From assembly GCF_009932555.1 (NCBI RefSeq), contig NZ_BLJO01000004.1, positions 591,179 through 655,178 of the forward strand: a stretch of 64,000 nt of DNA. Reading direction: 5' to 3'. Position numbers and translations under genes: made by a program. The DNA comes from Steroidobacter agaridevorans. GTDB lineage: Bacteria > Pseudomonadota > Gammaproteobacteria > Steroidobacterales > Steroidobacteraceae. This document shows positions 7,969-15,696 of this stretch, in pieces (position 1 is the stretch's first letter; every line of letters starts with the position of its first letter). Under the pieces are notes generated by a model. The model was given only the letters and a program-made list of their open reading frames with translations. It was not told the DNA's origin and searched no databases.

Positions 7969-8890
7969 CGCGCTGACCGGGGATTGTCGCGAACGCGCGC
8001 ACCGGAAATGTTCCCATTCCTTTCACCTTCGGTGGGACAGCCGTAAAGGTTGCGCCCGTCGCCGGCACCAACTCCAACCCCCGCATGTGTTCGACGATGG
8101 GAATGCCCGCGCCCAGCAGCGTGGTATGAACGGGCCGATGGCCGTCGCTGGTGTCATCGATATTGAGAGAATCGATGCCGACGAGCTTCGCGCCTTCCTT
8201 CTTCAAATACTCGGCAGCCGCCGCCGTCAGGAATGGGTGGCCTTCGAAGTATTGATCGGTGCGCCAATGACGCGACCATCCCGTGTGAATCAGCACGGCT
8301 TTGCTGCGAACATCGACAGCACCGAATGCCTCTGCCGGAATCTTGCGGCCCGACATGCCATCGGCGTGCACGACCACGGCGCTCAATCCAACGAGCGTAT
8401 CCAACGTTAAACCGGCGATGTCCGTCCCCTCGGGGAAGCGGTGAAACGGGCTATCGATGTAGGTGCCTGTGTTGGAGCACATCGTGATCTTGCCGATCTG
8501 GAACTCCGTACCGGGAGAGTACAGAGCTCTGGATTGTGCGCGGCTGAGATGATCGCAGATGATCGGCGCCGGCAGACCCTTGTAGGTGATCATGCCGTCT
8601 TCGATGGTGTGGCTGAGATCGATCAGCGTCGCGTGGCTCGCGTTGTCCTCGCCCGGCGTCGACGCGCGCGAGCGTTTGTGAGGTTCGACGATGATGGTCT
8701 TGTTCAAGATCGTCACGCGCCCGACCATCAGCAGCCGCAGATCTTGAACGATGTACTGTGCCAGCGCGCTGTCGTCGATGTCGTCGCCTTCGATGTCCAG
8801 CCGGAATTCCTGCCCCTGGATGCCGCCGCCATTCAGAAACTCGACTTCGAAATCGAACTGCACACGCTTTTGCCGACCCAGGCCACTCAT
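7961..8890 (-). CDS. Cyclase/kynurenine-formamidase-like hydrolase with extra N-terminal domain
   Basis: 309 residues. Residues about 88-305 match the cyclase family (PF04199; kynurenine formamidase, isatin hydrolase): LIDLSHTIEDGMITYKGLPAP, then TGTYIDSPFHRFPEG (141-155), VVVHADG, VLIHTGWSRHW and GIDSLNIDD. The family's metal motif H-x-G-T-H-x-D-x-P-x-H reads N140-T-G-T-Y144-I-D146-S-P-F-H150, so two metal-ligand His positions are changed. Residues 1-75 (QFDFEVEFLNGGGIQGQEFR...MVGRVTILNKTIIVEPHKR) form a separate small beta-rich region not in the classical enzymes. It probably hydrolyses an amide or cyclic substrate, or uses altered metal chemistry. No tryptophan-catabolism gene is nearby. 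Confidence 0.8.
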   Translation of the reverse strand: MSGLGRQKRVQFDFEVEFLNGGGIQGQEFRLDIEGDDIDDSALAQYIVQDLRLLMVGRVTILNKTIIVEPHKRSRASTPGEDNASHATLIDLSHTIEDGMITYKGLPAPIICDHLSRAQSRALYSPGTEFQIGKITMCSNTGTYIDSPFHRFPEGTDIAGLTLDTLVGLSAVVVHADGMSGRKIPAEAFGAVDVRSKAVLIHTGWSRHWRTDQYFEGHPFLTAAAAEYLKKEGAKLVGIDSLNIDDTSDGHRPVHTTLLGAGIPIVEHMRGLELVPATGATFTAVPPKVKGMGTFPVRAFATIPGQRAT

Positions 8891-9012
8891 CGAACAACCT
8901 CAACACGATGGACGATGCAGTATCCACGACCGCAGGACGGCGCACCATCGAAAAGAATTGAAGGACATTTAAGTTAGACTACGCGACGGAACTGAAGGAG
9001 AGCGGCACGCCG

Positions 9013-9663
9013 ATGGCACAGGTGATTCCCGATCCGAAAAAGATCAAAAGCTTCCGCTCGGCCGCCGAGTTCGAGAAGTGGCTGAGCAAGCAGCACGACC
9101 GCGAGGACGAGCTGTGGCTGCGAGTTTTCAAGAAGGACTCCGGCCAGCCGACCGTGACCTGCGCCGAGGCGCTGGATGTAGTGCTGTGCTGGGGCTGGAT
9201 CGATGGTCTTCGCAAGTCCTACGACGAAATCTCCTTTCTGCAACGCTATTCGCCCCGCAAGCCGAAAAGCATCTGGAGCGACATCAACCGCAAGAATGTC
9301 GCGCGTCTGACTGCGGCCGGTCGTATGACGCCGCATGGTCAAAAGCATATCGATGCCGCGAAGGCCGACGGCCGTTGGGATGCCGCCTACGCGCCGATTC
9401 GCAGCGCCTCCGCGGACACCATTCCCAAGGATCTCCGTGCCGCCATCGACGCAAACGCTCGCGCGCGCAAGACCTTCGAATCGCTCAACCGCCAGAACTT
9501 GTTCTCGCTGATCTTCCGGACCAACAACATGAAGACGCCGGCGGGCCGGGCGAAGAAAATCGAGACGTTGGTGGCGATGCTGGCGAGAGGCGAGACCATT
9601 GTCCCGCAGCGGCTCGAGAAGAAGCCGGTCGCGAAGCGGGCGAAGGCGAAGAAGAGAAGCTGA
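9013..9663 (+). CDS. YdeI/OmpD-associated family protein
   Basis: 216 residues with the YdeI pattern: FRSAAEFEKWLSKQHDREDELWLRVFKKDSG, then TCAEALDVVLCWGWIDGLRKSYDEISFLQRYSPRKPKSIWS.IN, then the C-terminal LR.AIDANARARKTFESL segment. The family has been linked to bacteriocin protection and cell-surface stress, but its biochemical activity is not known. The last 20 residues are a Lys/Ala/Arg-rich tail that may contact nucleic acid or membrane. A good AAGGAG ribosome-binding site precedes the ATG. The stop lies 6 bp from the stop of the convergent outer-membrane protein gene. Confidence 0.87.
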   Translation: MAQVIPDPKKIKSFRSAAEFEKWLSKQHDREDELWLRVFKKDSGQPTVTCAEALDVVLCWGWIDGLRKSYDEISFLQRYSPRKPKSIWSDINRKNVARLTAAGRMTPHGQKHIDAAKADGRWDAAYAPIRSASADTIPKDLRAAIDANARARKTFESLNRQNLFSLIFRTNNMKTPAGRAKKIETLVAMLARGETIVPQRLEKKPVAKRAKAKKRS

Positions 9664-9669
9664 GATCGA

Positions 9670-10740
9670 TCAGAACACCATGTTGATCGCCGCGACCGGA
9701 GTAATCGTTGCACTCGTATTGCGCCCGGCGACGAACCATCGCGCGCCGGCGATGACGCCGACGCGACTGGTGACGTTATATTCGATGGCGGGTGCAACGC
9801 CGAAGCGCCACGCCGAACCGAAGTCTTCGTCGATGCGCTGTATGTTGCCGGTGGCCGGGTCGGTCTGGAGGCCATCCACTCGCGTGCTCGCGTCGTGTTG
9901 GTAGATGAGGTCGATGGCGAACACCCACTCGCGAGTGATGCTGTATTCCCAGGCGGAGTTGATGGTGAGCACATCGCCTGGACTCGCAGTTCCGCGGAAG
10001 CCGGCGTTCGTGCCATAGACGCTGACATCCTCGATGTCCACGTCGTCCGATAGCGCATACGATACGTTGAAGCGACTGCGGAGGATGCGGCCGTTCGGCA
10101 TCCAGACGTAGTACTGCGAGTAGAGCGCCAGCGTCGTGGTGTTCGCGCCGGCACCGAGTCCGTCATTCACATTCTCGCCCAGGCGATCGTACTTGCCCGT
10201 CGGCAGCGTCTGCTGAACGACCAAAGAAACGGTCGGAATGGGGCTGCCCTGTTGAAATTGCGTCAGGCGATATTGTCCTTGCACCGAGACATCGCCGAGC
10301 TGAATGCCCGAGCTGTCCCGGCCGCCGCTCACATTGTTGTAGCCGAACGTCGGGATCAGGCCCGCCGTAAATCGATCGGTCACCCCGTAGAGAATGTAGG
10401 TCAAGGATCCGTATGAGTGCGTGCGTGCCGCGCTTCGCTCATCGCCATCGTTATCGTAGCGGCCGTAGCGAATCACATCGTAGATGTAAGGTTCGACCAA
10501 GGCATGGCCTTGTGGGAGCGTGCCTGCGCCGGCCGCGATGATCGGGCCGGTCCACCAGGCGTCGTCGAGCGATTGTTGCGACACTGCCTCGGTCGATTGG
10601 CCTTCTTCCGCCGCGACTGCATGGCTTGGGAGCAAGCCGACGATCGCGACGATCGATGTATACAGCCGGGAAATGTTCAAGTTGAGTGTCCGTTGGCCAG
10701 GATAGGCGATGATTCTCACGAAGCGGCTGCGCTGGCACAC
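9670..10740 (-). CDS. Outer-membrane beta-barrel (MetA-pathway phenol-degradation/transporter-like family)
   Basis: Up to 356 residues. A hydrophobic export signal (LYTSIVAIVGLLPSHAVAA) is followed by a barrel pattern: GTLPQGHALVEPYIYDVIRYGRYDND, LTYILYGVTDRFTAGLIPTFGYN, LGDVSVQGQYRLTQ, VSLVVQQTLPTGKYDRL and a C-terminal PVAAINMVF ending in Phe. This resembles the PF13557-type outer-membrane transporter family. The start is uncertain: the longest frame starts with GTG at 10740, and GTG at 10719 or TTG at 10680 give a more normal signal peptide. It probably acts as an outer-membrane channel or lipid-soluble-compound transporter; the ligand is unknown. Confidence 0.75.
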   Translation of the reverse strand: MCQRSRFVRIIAYPGQRTLNLNISRLYTSIVAIVGLLPSHAVAAEEGQSTEAVSQQSLDDAWWTGPIIAAGAGTLPQGHALVEPYIYDVIRYGRYDNDGDERSAARTHSYGSLTYILYGVTDRFTAGLIPTFGYNNVSGGRDSSGIQLGDVSVQGQYRLTQFQQGSPIPTVSLVVQQTLPTGKYDRLGENVNDGLGAGANTTTLALYSQYYVWMPNGRILRSRFNVSYALSDDVDIEDVSVYGTNAGFRGTASPGDVLTINSAWEYSITREWVFAIDLIYQHDASTRVDGLQTDPATGNIQRIDEDFGSAWRFGVAPAIEYNVTSRVGVIAGARWFVAGRNTSATITPVAAINMVF

Positions 10741-10826
10741 TCCGGTTCTTGTCCGGACGCTAGCAGCTAATGCTGACTGCGGATGTCTATTTTCCTTCGG
10801 CAGTTATTGAAGAGGGTGAAGCAATC

Positions 10827-11279
10827 ATGCCCAAGGTCGACATTTCCAAAGTGACCGTGCGGAAGGGTTGCCCCTATCCACCGCCCTTCGATGCGCCCTG
10901 CGCCGAACGCACTCGTCGTCGCTTGGGCGACGCGGGTGGCCTGCGCGACTTTGGCGTGAATCTCATGACGCTGCCACCCGGCAACTGGTCGAGCCAGCGT
11001 CACTGGCACAGTCACGAAGATGAATTCGTTTATGTCCTCGAAGGCGAGCTGACGCTCGTCGAAGACGGCGGCGAGACCGTACTACGCAAAGGCGACTGCG
11101 CGGCGTTTCCGAAAGGCACCGGCAACGGTCATCATCTGATCAACAAATCCGCCACGGTCGCCGTCTATCTGGAGATGGGCTCGCGCCACCTGGAGGACGT
11201 CATCAACTACTCCGAGATCGACATGATGAGCGCCAACACCGACGGGCGCTTCGTGCACAAGGACGGCACGCCGTACTAA
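10827..11279 (+). CDS. Single-domain cupin protein
   Basis: 150 residues from the ATG at 10827, which has an AGAGGG ribosome-binding site; the frame is open upstream to 10770 but without support. Cupin motif 1 is [16 protein letters not shown] (two His and Glu metal ligands) and motif 2 is [25 protein letters not shown] and an acidic C-terminal tail follow. Small bicupin-like or AraC-type-lacking cupins of this kind are isomerases, dioxygenases or sugar-binding proteins; no specific substrate can be assigned. It lies in a divergent position relative to the outer-membrane barrel gene and overlaps the SMR gene by 4 bp at the stop codon. Confidence 0.85.
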   Translation: MPKVDISKVTVRKGCPYPPPFDAPCAERTRRRLGDAGGLRDFGVNLMTLPPGNWSSQRHWHSHEDEFVYVLEGELTLVEDGGETVLRKGDCAAFPKGTGNGHHLINKSATVAVYLEMGSRHLEDVINYSEIDMMSANTDGRFVHKDGTPY

Positions 11280-11593
11280 GGCGTTGCCAGCTTGAGCCCG
11301 ACGATGCCCGCGATGATGAGCGTCAGGCTGGCAATCCGTCCGGCATTGGCGGGCTCGCCAAGCACCAGAATGCCCATGATCGCCGTCCCGACCGCTCCGA
11401 TCCCCACCCACACCGCATAGGACGTCCCGACCGGCAGCGATTTCATCGCGATTCCCAGCAGGACGATGCTGACGAGCATGGCGGTGAGCGTAACGGCGGT
11501 CGGCCAGAAGCGCGTGAAACCCTCCGTGTGCTTGAGCCCGATCGCCCAGACGATCTCGCACAAGCCCGCAATGATGAGCATCAACCAGGCCAT
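11276..11593 (-). CDS. gdx: SMR-family exporter of SugE/Gdx type (probable guanidinium exporter)
   Basis: 105 residues with four hydrophobic helices. The N-terminus [30 protein letters not shown] contains the essential Glu of the SMR family (E13) and the W-A-x-x-L-K...GFTR..P signature of the SugE/Gdx branch, which exports guanidinium rather than bulky quaternary amines. [16 protein letters not shown] and GILVLGE are standard. It works in the inner membrane as an antiparallel dimer coupled to protons. A long inverted repeat (11598-11664) containing its ribosome-binding site precedes the gene. Confidence 0.88.
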   Translation of the reverse strand: MAWLMLIIAGLCEIVWAIGLKHTEGFTRFWPTAVTLTAMLVSIVLLGIAMKSLPVGTSYAVWVGIGAVGTAIMGILVLGEPANAGRIASLTLIIAGIVGLKLATP

Positions 11594-11597
11594 GTAA

Positions 11598-11664
11598 CCC
11601 CCTTTGGTTCGATCGAAGCAGCGTCACTATGAGATGTAGGCAGCTTCAAGACGAACCAAGGGGG
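11598..11664 (-). promoter_or_regulatory. Long inverted repeat in the gdx leader, overlapping the ribosome-binding site
   Basis: The arms CCCCCTTTGGTTCG (11598-11611) and CGAACCAAGGGGG (11652-11664) are complementary apart from one extra T. Forty bases separate them, including a shorter GAAGC/GCTTC pairing (11615-11619 with 11643-11647). On the minus strand the gene-proximal arm reads AAAGGGGG, ends four bases before the gdx ATG and is its likely Shine-Dalgarno sequence, so the stem would hide it. I do not see the ACGR loops of the guanidine-II riboswitch. An operator is the alternative reading. Confidence 0.55.
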
Positions 11665-11684
11665 CGAATTGTGACAGAGCGGCC

Positions 11685-14240
11685 TCAAGGGCTGACTGCT
11701 GTCGGCTCGTGCTCCCGATACAACTTATCCACCGCGAGCGCGAGGAACATGTAGTTCGTCTCGCCGCCGCCCATCACATATTCGGTCTGCTGCCAGAAAT
11801 ACGGCCACACTTTCAGCTCGGGCAGATCGGGACGGACCAGGTTCGTTCCCGAGACCACCCCGCCCGGGATGTACGACCAGTCGGCGCGATTGGTGCCATA
11901 GGCGGTCGTGACCGAGTGCGCGCCGACGCCGGAGACGAACGACGCAGTGTTCGAGCCCGGGTGGACGCCCAGCACGAAGTTGAGTGCGTTGACGTATGAG
12001 TCGACGCTCGTGAGCTTGGGCCAGCCCTTCTGGAAGAAGTACTGTTGCACGCCGCGCTTCTGAATGTCCCAGCCCGCGCCCCAGATGTTCGGTTCATAGG
12101 GCACACCGTAGGGCGAGTCGGTGCGTGCGCGAGCGCTGACGCCTTGTTGATATTCAGCGACCGCCTTGGTGACGCGTGCAACGAAACGTTTCGGCAAGCG
12201 ATCCAGGATCGACGCCAGCATCCAGGCGCTGTCCTTGGGTTGCGCGACGATGAACGGTTCCATCGCAACCAGTTCCTGCACGTAGCGCGCGTCATTGGTC
12301 GATTGAATCAATTCCGCAAGAGCGAACACACGCGCCGCTCCCTTGTTTCTATCTGACGCCCGGGCGACGAGCTCCTTCGCGACCGACGTTGCCTCGTCGG
12401 CGAGCTGCGAGTTGTAGCCCTGCAGGACACGGCCGGCGGCAAGCAAGCCGGCGGCGACGTGCAACTCGCGCTCCGGATTGTCTTCGGTGAACACCCAGCG
12501 ATCGTCCGCGACGATGGGCTGACCGTTATTGTCGACGCCGAGTCCGGCGACCGGTTTGCTCACGGCGTTGTCCGTTTGAACAGCCGCATCTCCAAGCAGA
12601 ACATAGGCCCGCAGGTCCGGCTCGATGATGCCGCGATACAGTCGCCCCAGCGCTCGATAGCCGCCCAGCACGCTCAGCAATCCATGTTCGATCTGCTGGA
12701 GCGCATCGTTCTTGCCGTCGGCGTCCCGGATCTCTACCTGCTGGCGCGACTGATCGATCGTGGTGGCGTCGTAGTCGAGACCGAATTCCTCGATCATCTT
12801 CGCCAACAGCCAGACCGTGCCGATTTGCGACTCGACCCGCAGATCAAAGTCGCCGGCGTCGTGCCAGCCGCCTGCCGCGAGGCCAGGCACGGACTCTCCG
12901 GGCCGAAACCGGGACAGCGTGCTCGGCCCCTGCACGTAGCCATCGAAATGATTGAGATTGACGGGCGCCATCAACGCGTCGTCCTGGTGATCCAAGCCGT
13001 GCCACACACGATACTTTTCGCTCACGCGCATATGGCACATCTGCGCAGGCAGGAAATATTCCAGCGTCGGTTGCCAGACGTGCCGTGCATATACATCGTC
13101 ACCGATGCGGAATGGATGTGAAGTTTTGGCGCCGTAGCTGAGCACATACATGCCGGGATCGCGGACCGCGCTGAAGTCGACGGCGGCGTAGCGATAGCGC
13201 AGAAAGTTTCCCCAGGCGGTCGGCGTGAGCGAGAGCACTTCCTGTGAGCCGTTCTCGGTGAGACGGAGCAGGCGCGCCGGGTGTAATGTCATCTCCCGCG
13301 CGTCCAGCTCGATGATCGCTCGTTTGGGCTGAGCCGGCGCATAACCCACTTGAGAGACCTGGATCACCGGCTCGTAGCGCCAGTTCGCAACTGTGTGTGG
13401 CGTGACGACCCACTCCAGAGCGCGTGTCGCCGCTCCAGCCTCGAGCGCACCGCGAACAATGAACCATCCATTGTTGTGATTACTGCGACCGTCGATGAGC
13501 TCCAACGAGCCCGTGACGCTTTCGATCGACAGTCGCTGCAGATCGGACTCGGCGGCGACAACCAGACGCTTGCCGATCGCGAGCGGCGCGGTCAATCCGC
13601 TGTCCGGGGTGGCCGTAGGTGAATTGGCTTGCCGCGGGATCGAAGCAGCGGCGTCGGAAATGGAGCTCGAAACGAGCGGGCCGCCAGGCTGGCGTGGGAA
13701 GATGCCGCCGACGGCGTCCATCAGCCAGGATTTCCCGAACAGATCGGTAGGAAACAATTCCAGATTGAAGCCGACTCGTCCCACCCACTCCTGCGGCAAT
13801 GGCTTCTCTAGATCCACGCGAATGCGAAAGGCTCCGTTGCGCTCGGGCGTGACGCGCACCCAGTAGCCGAGCTGCAGATCCGGATAAAAGATCGGATTGA
13901 AACCTCGCCGATTCTTCTCCGGGTCGGGATAGGAGAGGTACTGACGGATCGTCGCGCTGTCCTCGTCGACGGTGCGTTCGCCCCCTTTAGGCATCGGCGA
14001 CCATTGCCCCGGCGATTTCTCGAGCCGCACGTCACCGTTCGCGGCCACCCTCGTGCCATGTTGAATGATCGTGACACCGGTTTGATGGCCGTCCGGGTAG
14101 ATGTCGGAGAAGACGAACACGTCCAGGCCCGGGCGCGTGAGGTAGCCGCGCTCGTGCAAGCGCAGGGAGGAGTTGTCTTGCGCTGGAGTGACGCACGGGG
14201 CGAAGGCCAGGCAGAGGCCCAGGAATAGTTGTAGCTTCAT
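11685..14240 (-). CDS. Secreted GH9 family glycoside hydrolase (endoglucanase-like)
   Basis: 851 residues from ATG 14240; an upstream GTG at 14273 is less likely because MKLQLFLGLCLAFAPCVTPAQ is a complete signal peptide. Residues about 20-300 form a non-catalytic beta-rich region I cannot assign. An N-terminal cellulase Ig-like domain follows (VIQVSQVGYAPAQPKRAII, about 315-405). The GH9 barrel has GGWHDAGDFD near 457 (catalytic-base Asp pair), LGVHPGSNTASFVSGVG and the acid Glu in GGGETNYMF near 824. It hydrolyses beta-glucan-type polysaccharide outside the cytoplasm. The gene is monocistronic. Confidence 0.87.
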   Translation of the reverse strand: MKLQLFLGLCLAFAPCVTPAQDNSSLRLHERGYLTRPGLDVFVFSDIYPDGHQTGVTIIQHGTRVAANGDVRLEKSPGQWSPMPKGGERTVDEDSATIRQYLSYPDPEKNRRGFNPIFYPDLQLGYWVRVTPERNGAFRIRVDLEKPLPQEWVGRVGFNLELFPTDLFGKSWLMDAVGGIFPRQPGGPLVSSSISDAAASIPRQANSPTATPDSGLTAPLAIGKRLVVAAESDLQRLSIESVTGSLELIDGRSNHNNGWFIVRGALEAGAATRALEWVVTPHTVANWRYEPVIQVSQVGYAPAQPKRAIIELDAREMTLHPARLLRLTENGSQEVLSLTPTAWGNFLRYRYAAVDFSAVRDPGMYVLSYGAKTSHPFRIGDDVYARHVWQPTLEYFLPAQMCHMRVSEKYRVWHGLDHQDDALMAPVNLNHFDGYVQGPSTLSRFRPGESVPGLAAGGWHDAGDFDLRVESQIGTVWLLAKMIEEFGLDYDATTIDQSRQQVEIRDADGKNDALQQIEHGLLSVLGGYRALGRLYRGIIEPDLRAYVLLGDAAVQTDNAVSKPVAGLGVDNNGQPIVADDRWVFTEDNPERELHVAAGLLAAGRVLQGYNSQLADEATSVAKELVARASDRNKGAARVFALAELIQSTNDARYVQELVAMEPFIVAQPKDSAWMLASILDRLPKRFVARVTKAVAEYQQGVSARARTDSPYGVPYEPNIWGAGWDIQKRGVQQYFFQKGWPKLTSVDSYVNALNFVLGVHPGSNTASFVSGVGAHSVTTAYGTNRADWSYIPGGVVSGTNLVRPDLPELKVWPYFWQQTEYVMGGGETNYMFLALAVDKLYREHEPTAVSP

Positions 14241-14339
14241 TCGACCGATATCCCCAAATGGTACCGCTAGCACTACAACGTAACGCGTGGGGCGGGTTGA
14301 CGCCAGGGGCTTCGTGAGTTGCAGTCTGGGGAGGCGCGG

Positions 14340-14588
14340 ATGAACAAGATGGCAGTTACATTGGAGCAGGCGAGAGAGCTCGTCAGGCGGAAGTTGGATG
14401 CGATGCCTGGCGGGAGCCGGTTTCGCATACTCGATGAGAGCGTCTCAGAGCTCCAGGAAGGCTGGATATTTGGCTACCAGAGTGCCGACTTCCTGGAAAC
14501 AGGCGATATTTCCAAGGCCCTGGCCGGGAACGTCCCCATGTTTGTAACGGTGCCTCGACGGCGAGCGATGCGTCCTGAGGGCTCCTGA
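14340..14588 (+). CDS. Orphan Imm35/YrhB-like immunity-type protein
   Basis: 82 residues from ATG 14340 (GGGGAGG ribosome-binding site). The pattern ARELVRRKLDAMPG, RILDESVSELQEGWIFGYQSADFLETGDISKALAGNVPMFV resembles the Imm35/YrhB immunity family, in which W-x-F-x-Y and ETGD...L.GN.P are hallmarks. Such proteins neutralise partner toxins of polymorphic systems or contact-dependent killing. No toxin is encoded beside it. The C-terminus (PRRRAMRPEGS) does not match the family, while another frame stays open to 14694; a frameshift cannot be excluded. It is a cytoplasmic protein without signal sequence. Confidence 0.6.
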   Translation: MNKMAVTLEQARELVRRKLDAMPGGSRFRILDESVSELQEGWIFGYQSADFLETGDISKALAGNVPMFVTVPRRRAMRPEGS

Positions 14589-14763
14589 CATCGAACAAGC
14601 AAAATTGATGGTTACGACGCTTGAGTCCGCGGGCTTCGTGTCATGTGTCCGCTTTGCCCGCGCGCTGAATCAGCGATTAGTGCATAACTCGTGAAGCCTT
14701 GATTCGAGCGCGCCTGCAACCTCCTCTTGCGCGCCGCCTATCCGTGGGTACATACTGAACCTC

Positions 14764-15129
14764 ATGGTTCAGTATACGAATGCCTCCCTCGATGCCTCCT
14801 TCGCTGCGCTCTCGGACGTCACCCGACGTGGTGTTCTGGAGCAACTCGGCAGTGCGGAAGCATCAATCACGGATCTCGCCGCGAAGTTCAACATGAGCCT
14901 CACCGGCATGAAGAAGCATGTCGGCGTCCTGGAGCACGCCGGCCTCGTCACCACGGAGAAGATCGGGCGCGTGCGGACCTGCAAGATCGGCCCGCGGCGA
15001 CTGGAGGAGGAGATGGCGTGGATCGATAAGTACCGCCAACTTTGGGCCGCGCGCTTCGACGAGTTGGACAAGGTTGTCGAGGAAATGAAACGGAAGGAGA
15101 AGGTCAATGGGCGGAAGAAGAGAAAGTGA
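14764..15129 (+). CDS. ArsR/SmtB-type HTH regulator
   Basis: 121 residues: LDASFAALSDVTRRGVLEQLGSAEASITDLAAKFNMSLTGMKKHVGVLEHAGLVTTEKIGRVRTCKIGPRRL, which is the winged-helix layout of ArsR proteins without the metal-binding ELCVCDL motif. The recognition helix is MSLTGMKKHVGVLE. A Lys-rich tail ends the protein. It is followed 10 bp later by an AHSA1/SRPBCC gene; this regulator plus SRPBCC pairing is very common in bacteria and the two are probably autoregulated together. Confidence 0.92.
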   Translation: MVQYTNASLDASFAALSDVTRRGVLEQLGSAEASITDLAAKFNMSLTGMKKHVGVLEHAGLVTTEKIGRVRTCKIGPRRLEEEMAWIDKYRQLWAARFDELDKVVEEMKRKEKVNGRKKRK

Positions 15130-15139
15130 GCACGCAACC

Positions 15140-15616
15140 ATGAAGAACATCACGACTGTCGAAAAGAAATCCGACCGTGAGATTCTCGTCACGCGAACGT
15201 TCAACGCACCGGCGCGTCTCGTATTCGAGGCGTGGACCAGGCCCGAGCTGATGAAGCTATGGTGGGTGCCGAAATCGATGGGCATGTCCCTGCTCTCCTG
15301 CGAGATGGATGTTCGCGTCGGGGGCAAGTACCGCCTCGTGTTCGGCCAGGGTATGGAGTTTTTCGGTCGGTACCTCGAAGTAACGCCGCATTCGCGCATC
15401 GTCTGGACCAATGAAGAAGGTGGTGAGGATGGTTCCGTCACGACGGTGACCCTGGAGGAGAAAGGCGGCAAGACGCTGCTGGTCATGAGTGAGCTATATC
15501 CGTCGAAGGAAGCGCTCGACGCTGCCGGCACCGGGGCGGCGGATGCCACGCATGAAACGTTCACGCAGCTCGACGAGCTACTCGTCGAGTTGGCCGCGAG
15601 CGCGGAACGGTCGTAA
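15140..15616 (+). CDS. SRPBCC/AHSA1 family protein
   Basis: 158 residues from ATG 15140. DREILVTRTFNAPARLVFEAWTRPELMKLWWVP is the classical START-like activator of Hsp90 homologue 1 pattern, followed by DVRVGGKYRLVF, FGRYLEVTPHSRIVWTNE and a long C-terminal helix. These helix-grip proteins bind hydrophobic ligands; a specific role is not known. The gene is co-transcribed with the preceding ArsR-type regulator. The frame runs upstream to 15107 but overlaps that gene, so the later ATG is preferred. Confidence 0.92.
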   Translation: MKNITTVEKKSDREILVTRTFNAPARLVFEAWTRPELMKLWWVPKSMGMSLLSCEMDVRVGGKYRLVFGQGMEFFGRYLEVTPHSRIVWTNEEGGEDGSVTTVTLEEKGGKTLLVMSELYPSKEALDAAGTGAADATHETFTQLDELLVELAASAERS

Positions 15617-15696
15617 AAGCCCGCCTTCCGACGAAACTCGGACTGTTGGTTTGATCGCATGCGGAACGGCGCATCGCCTGAGGCCGTTCCACTTGA

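Noticed and set aside
11594-11684. Guanidine-II riboswitch in front of the exporter gene
   Set aside because: The required tandem hairpins with ACGR loops are not present; only a long inverted repeat is seen.
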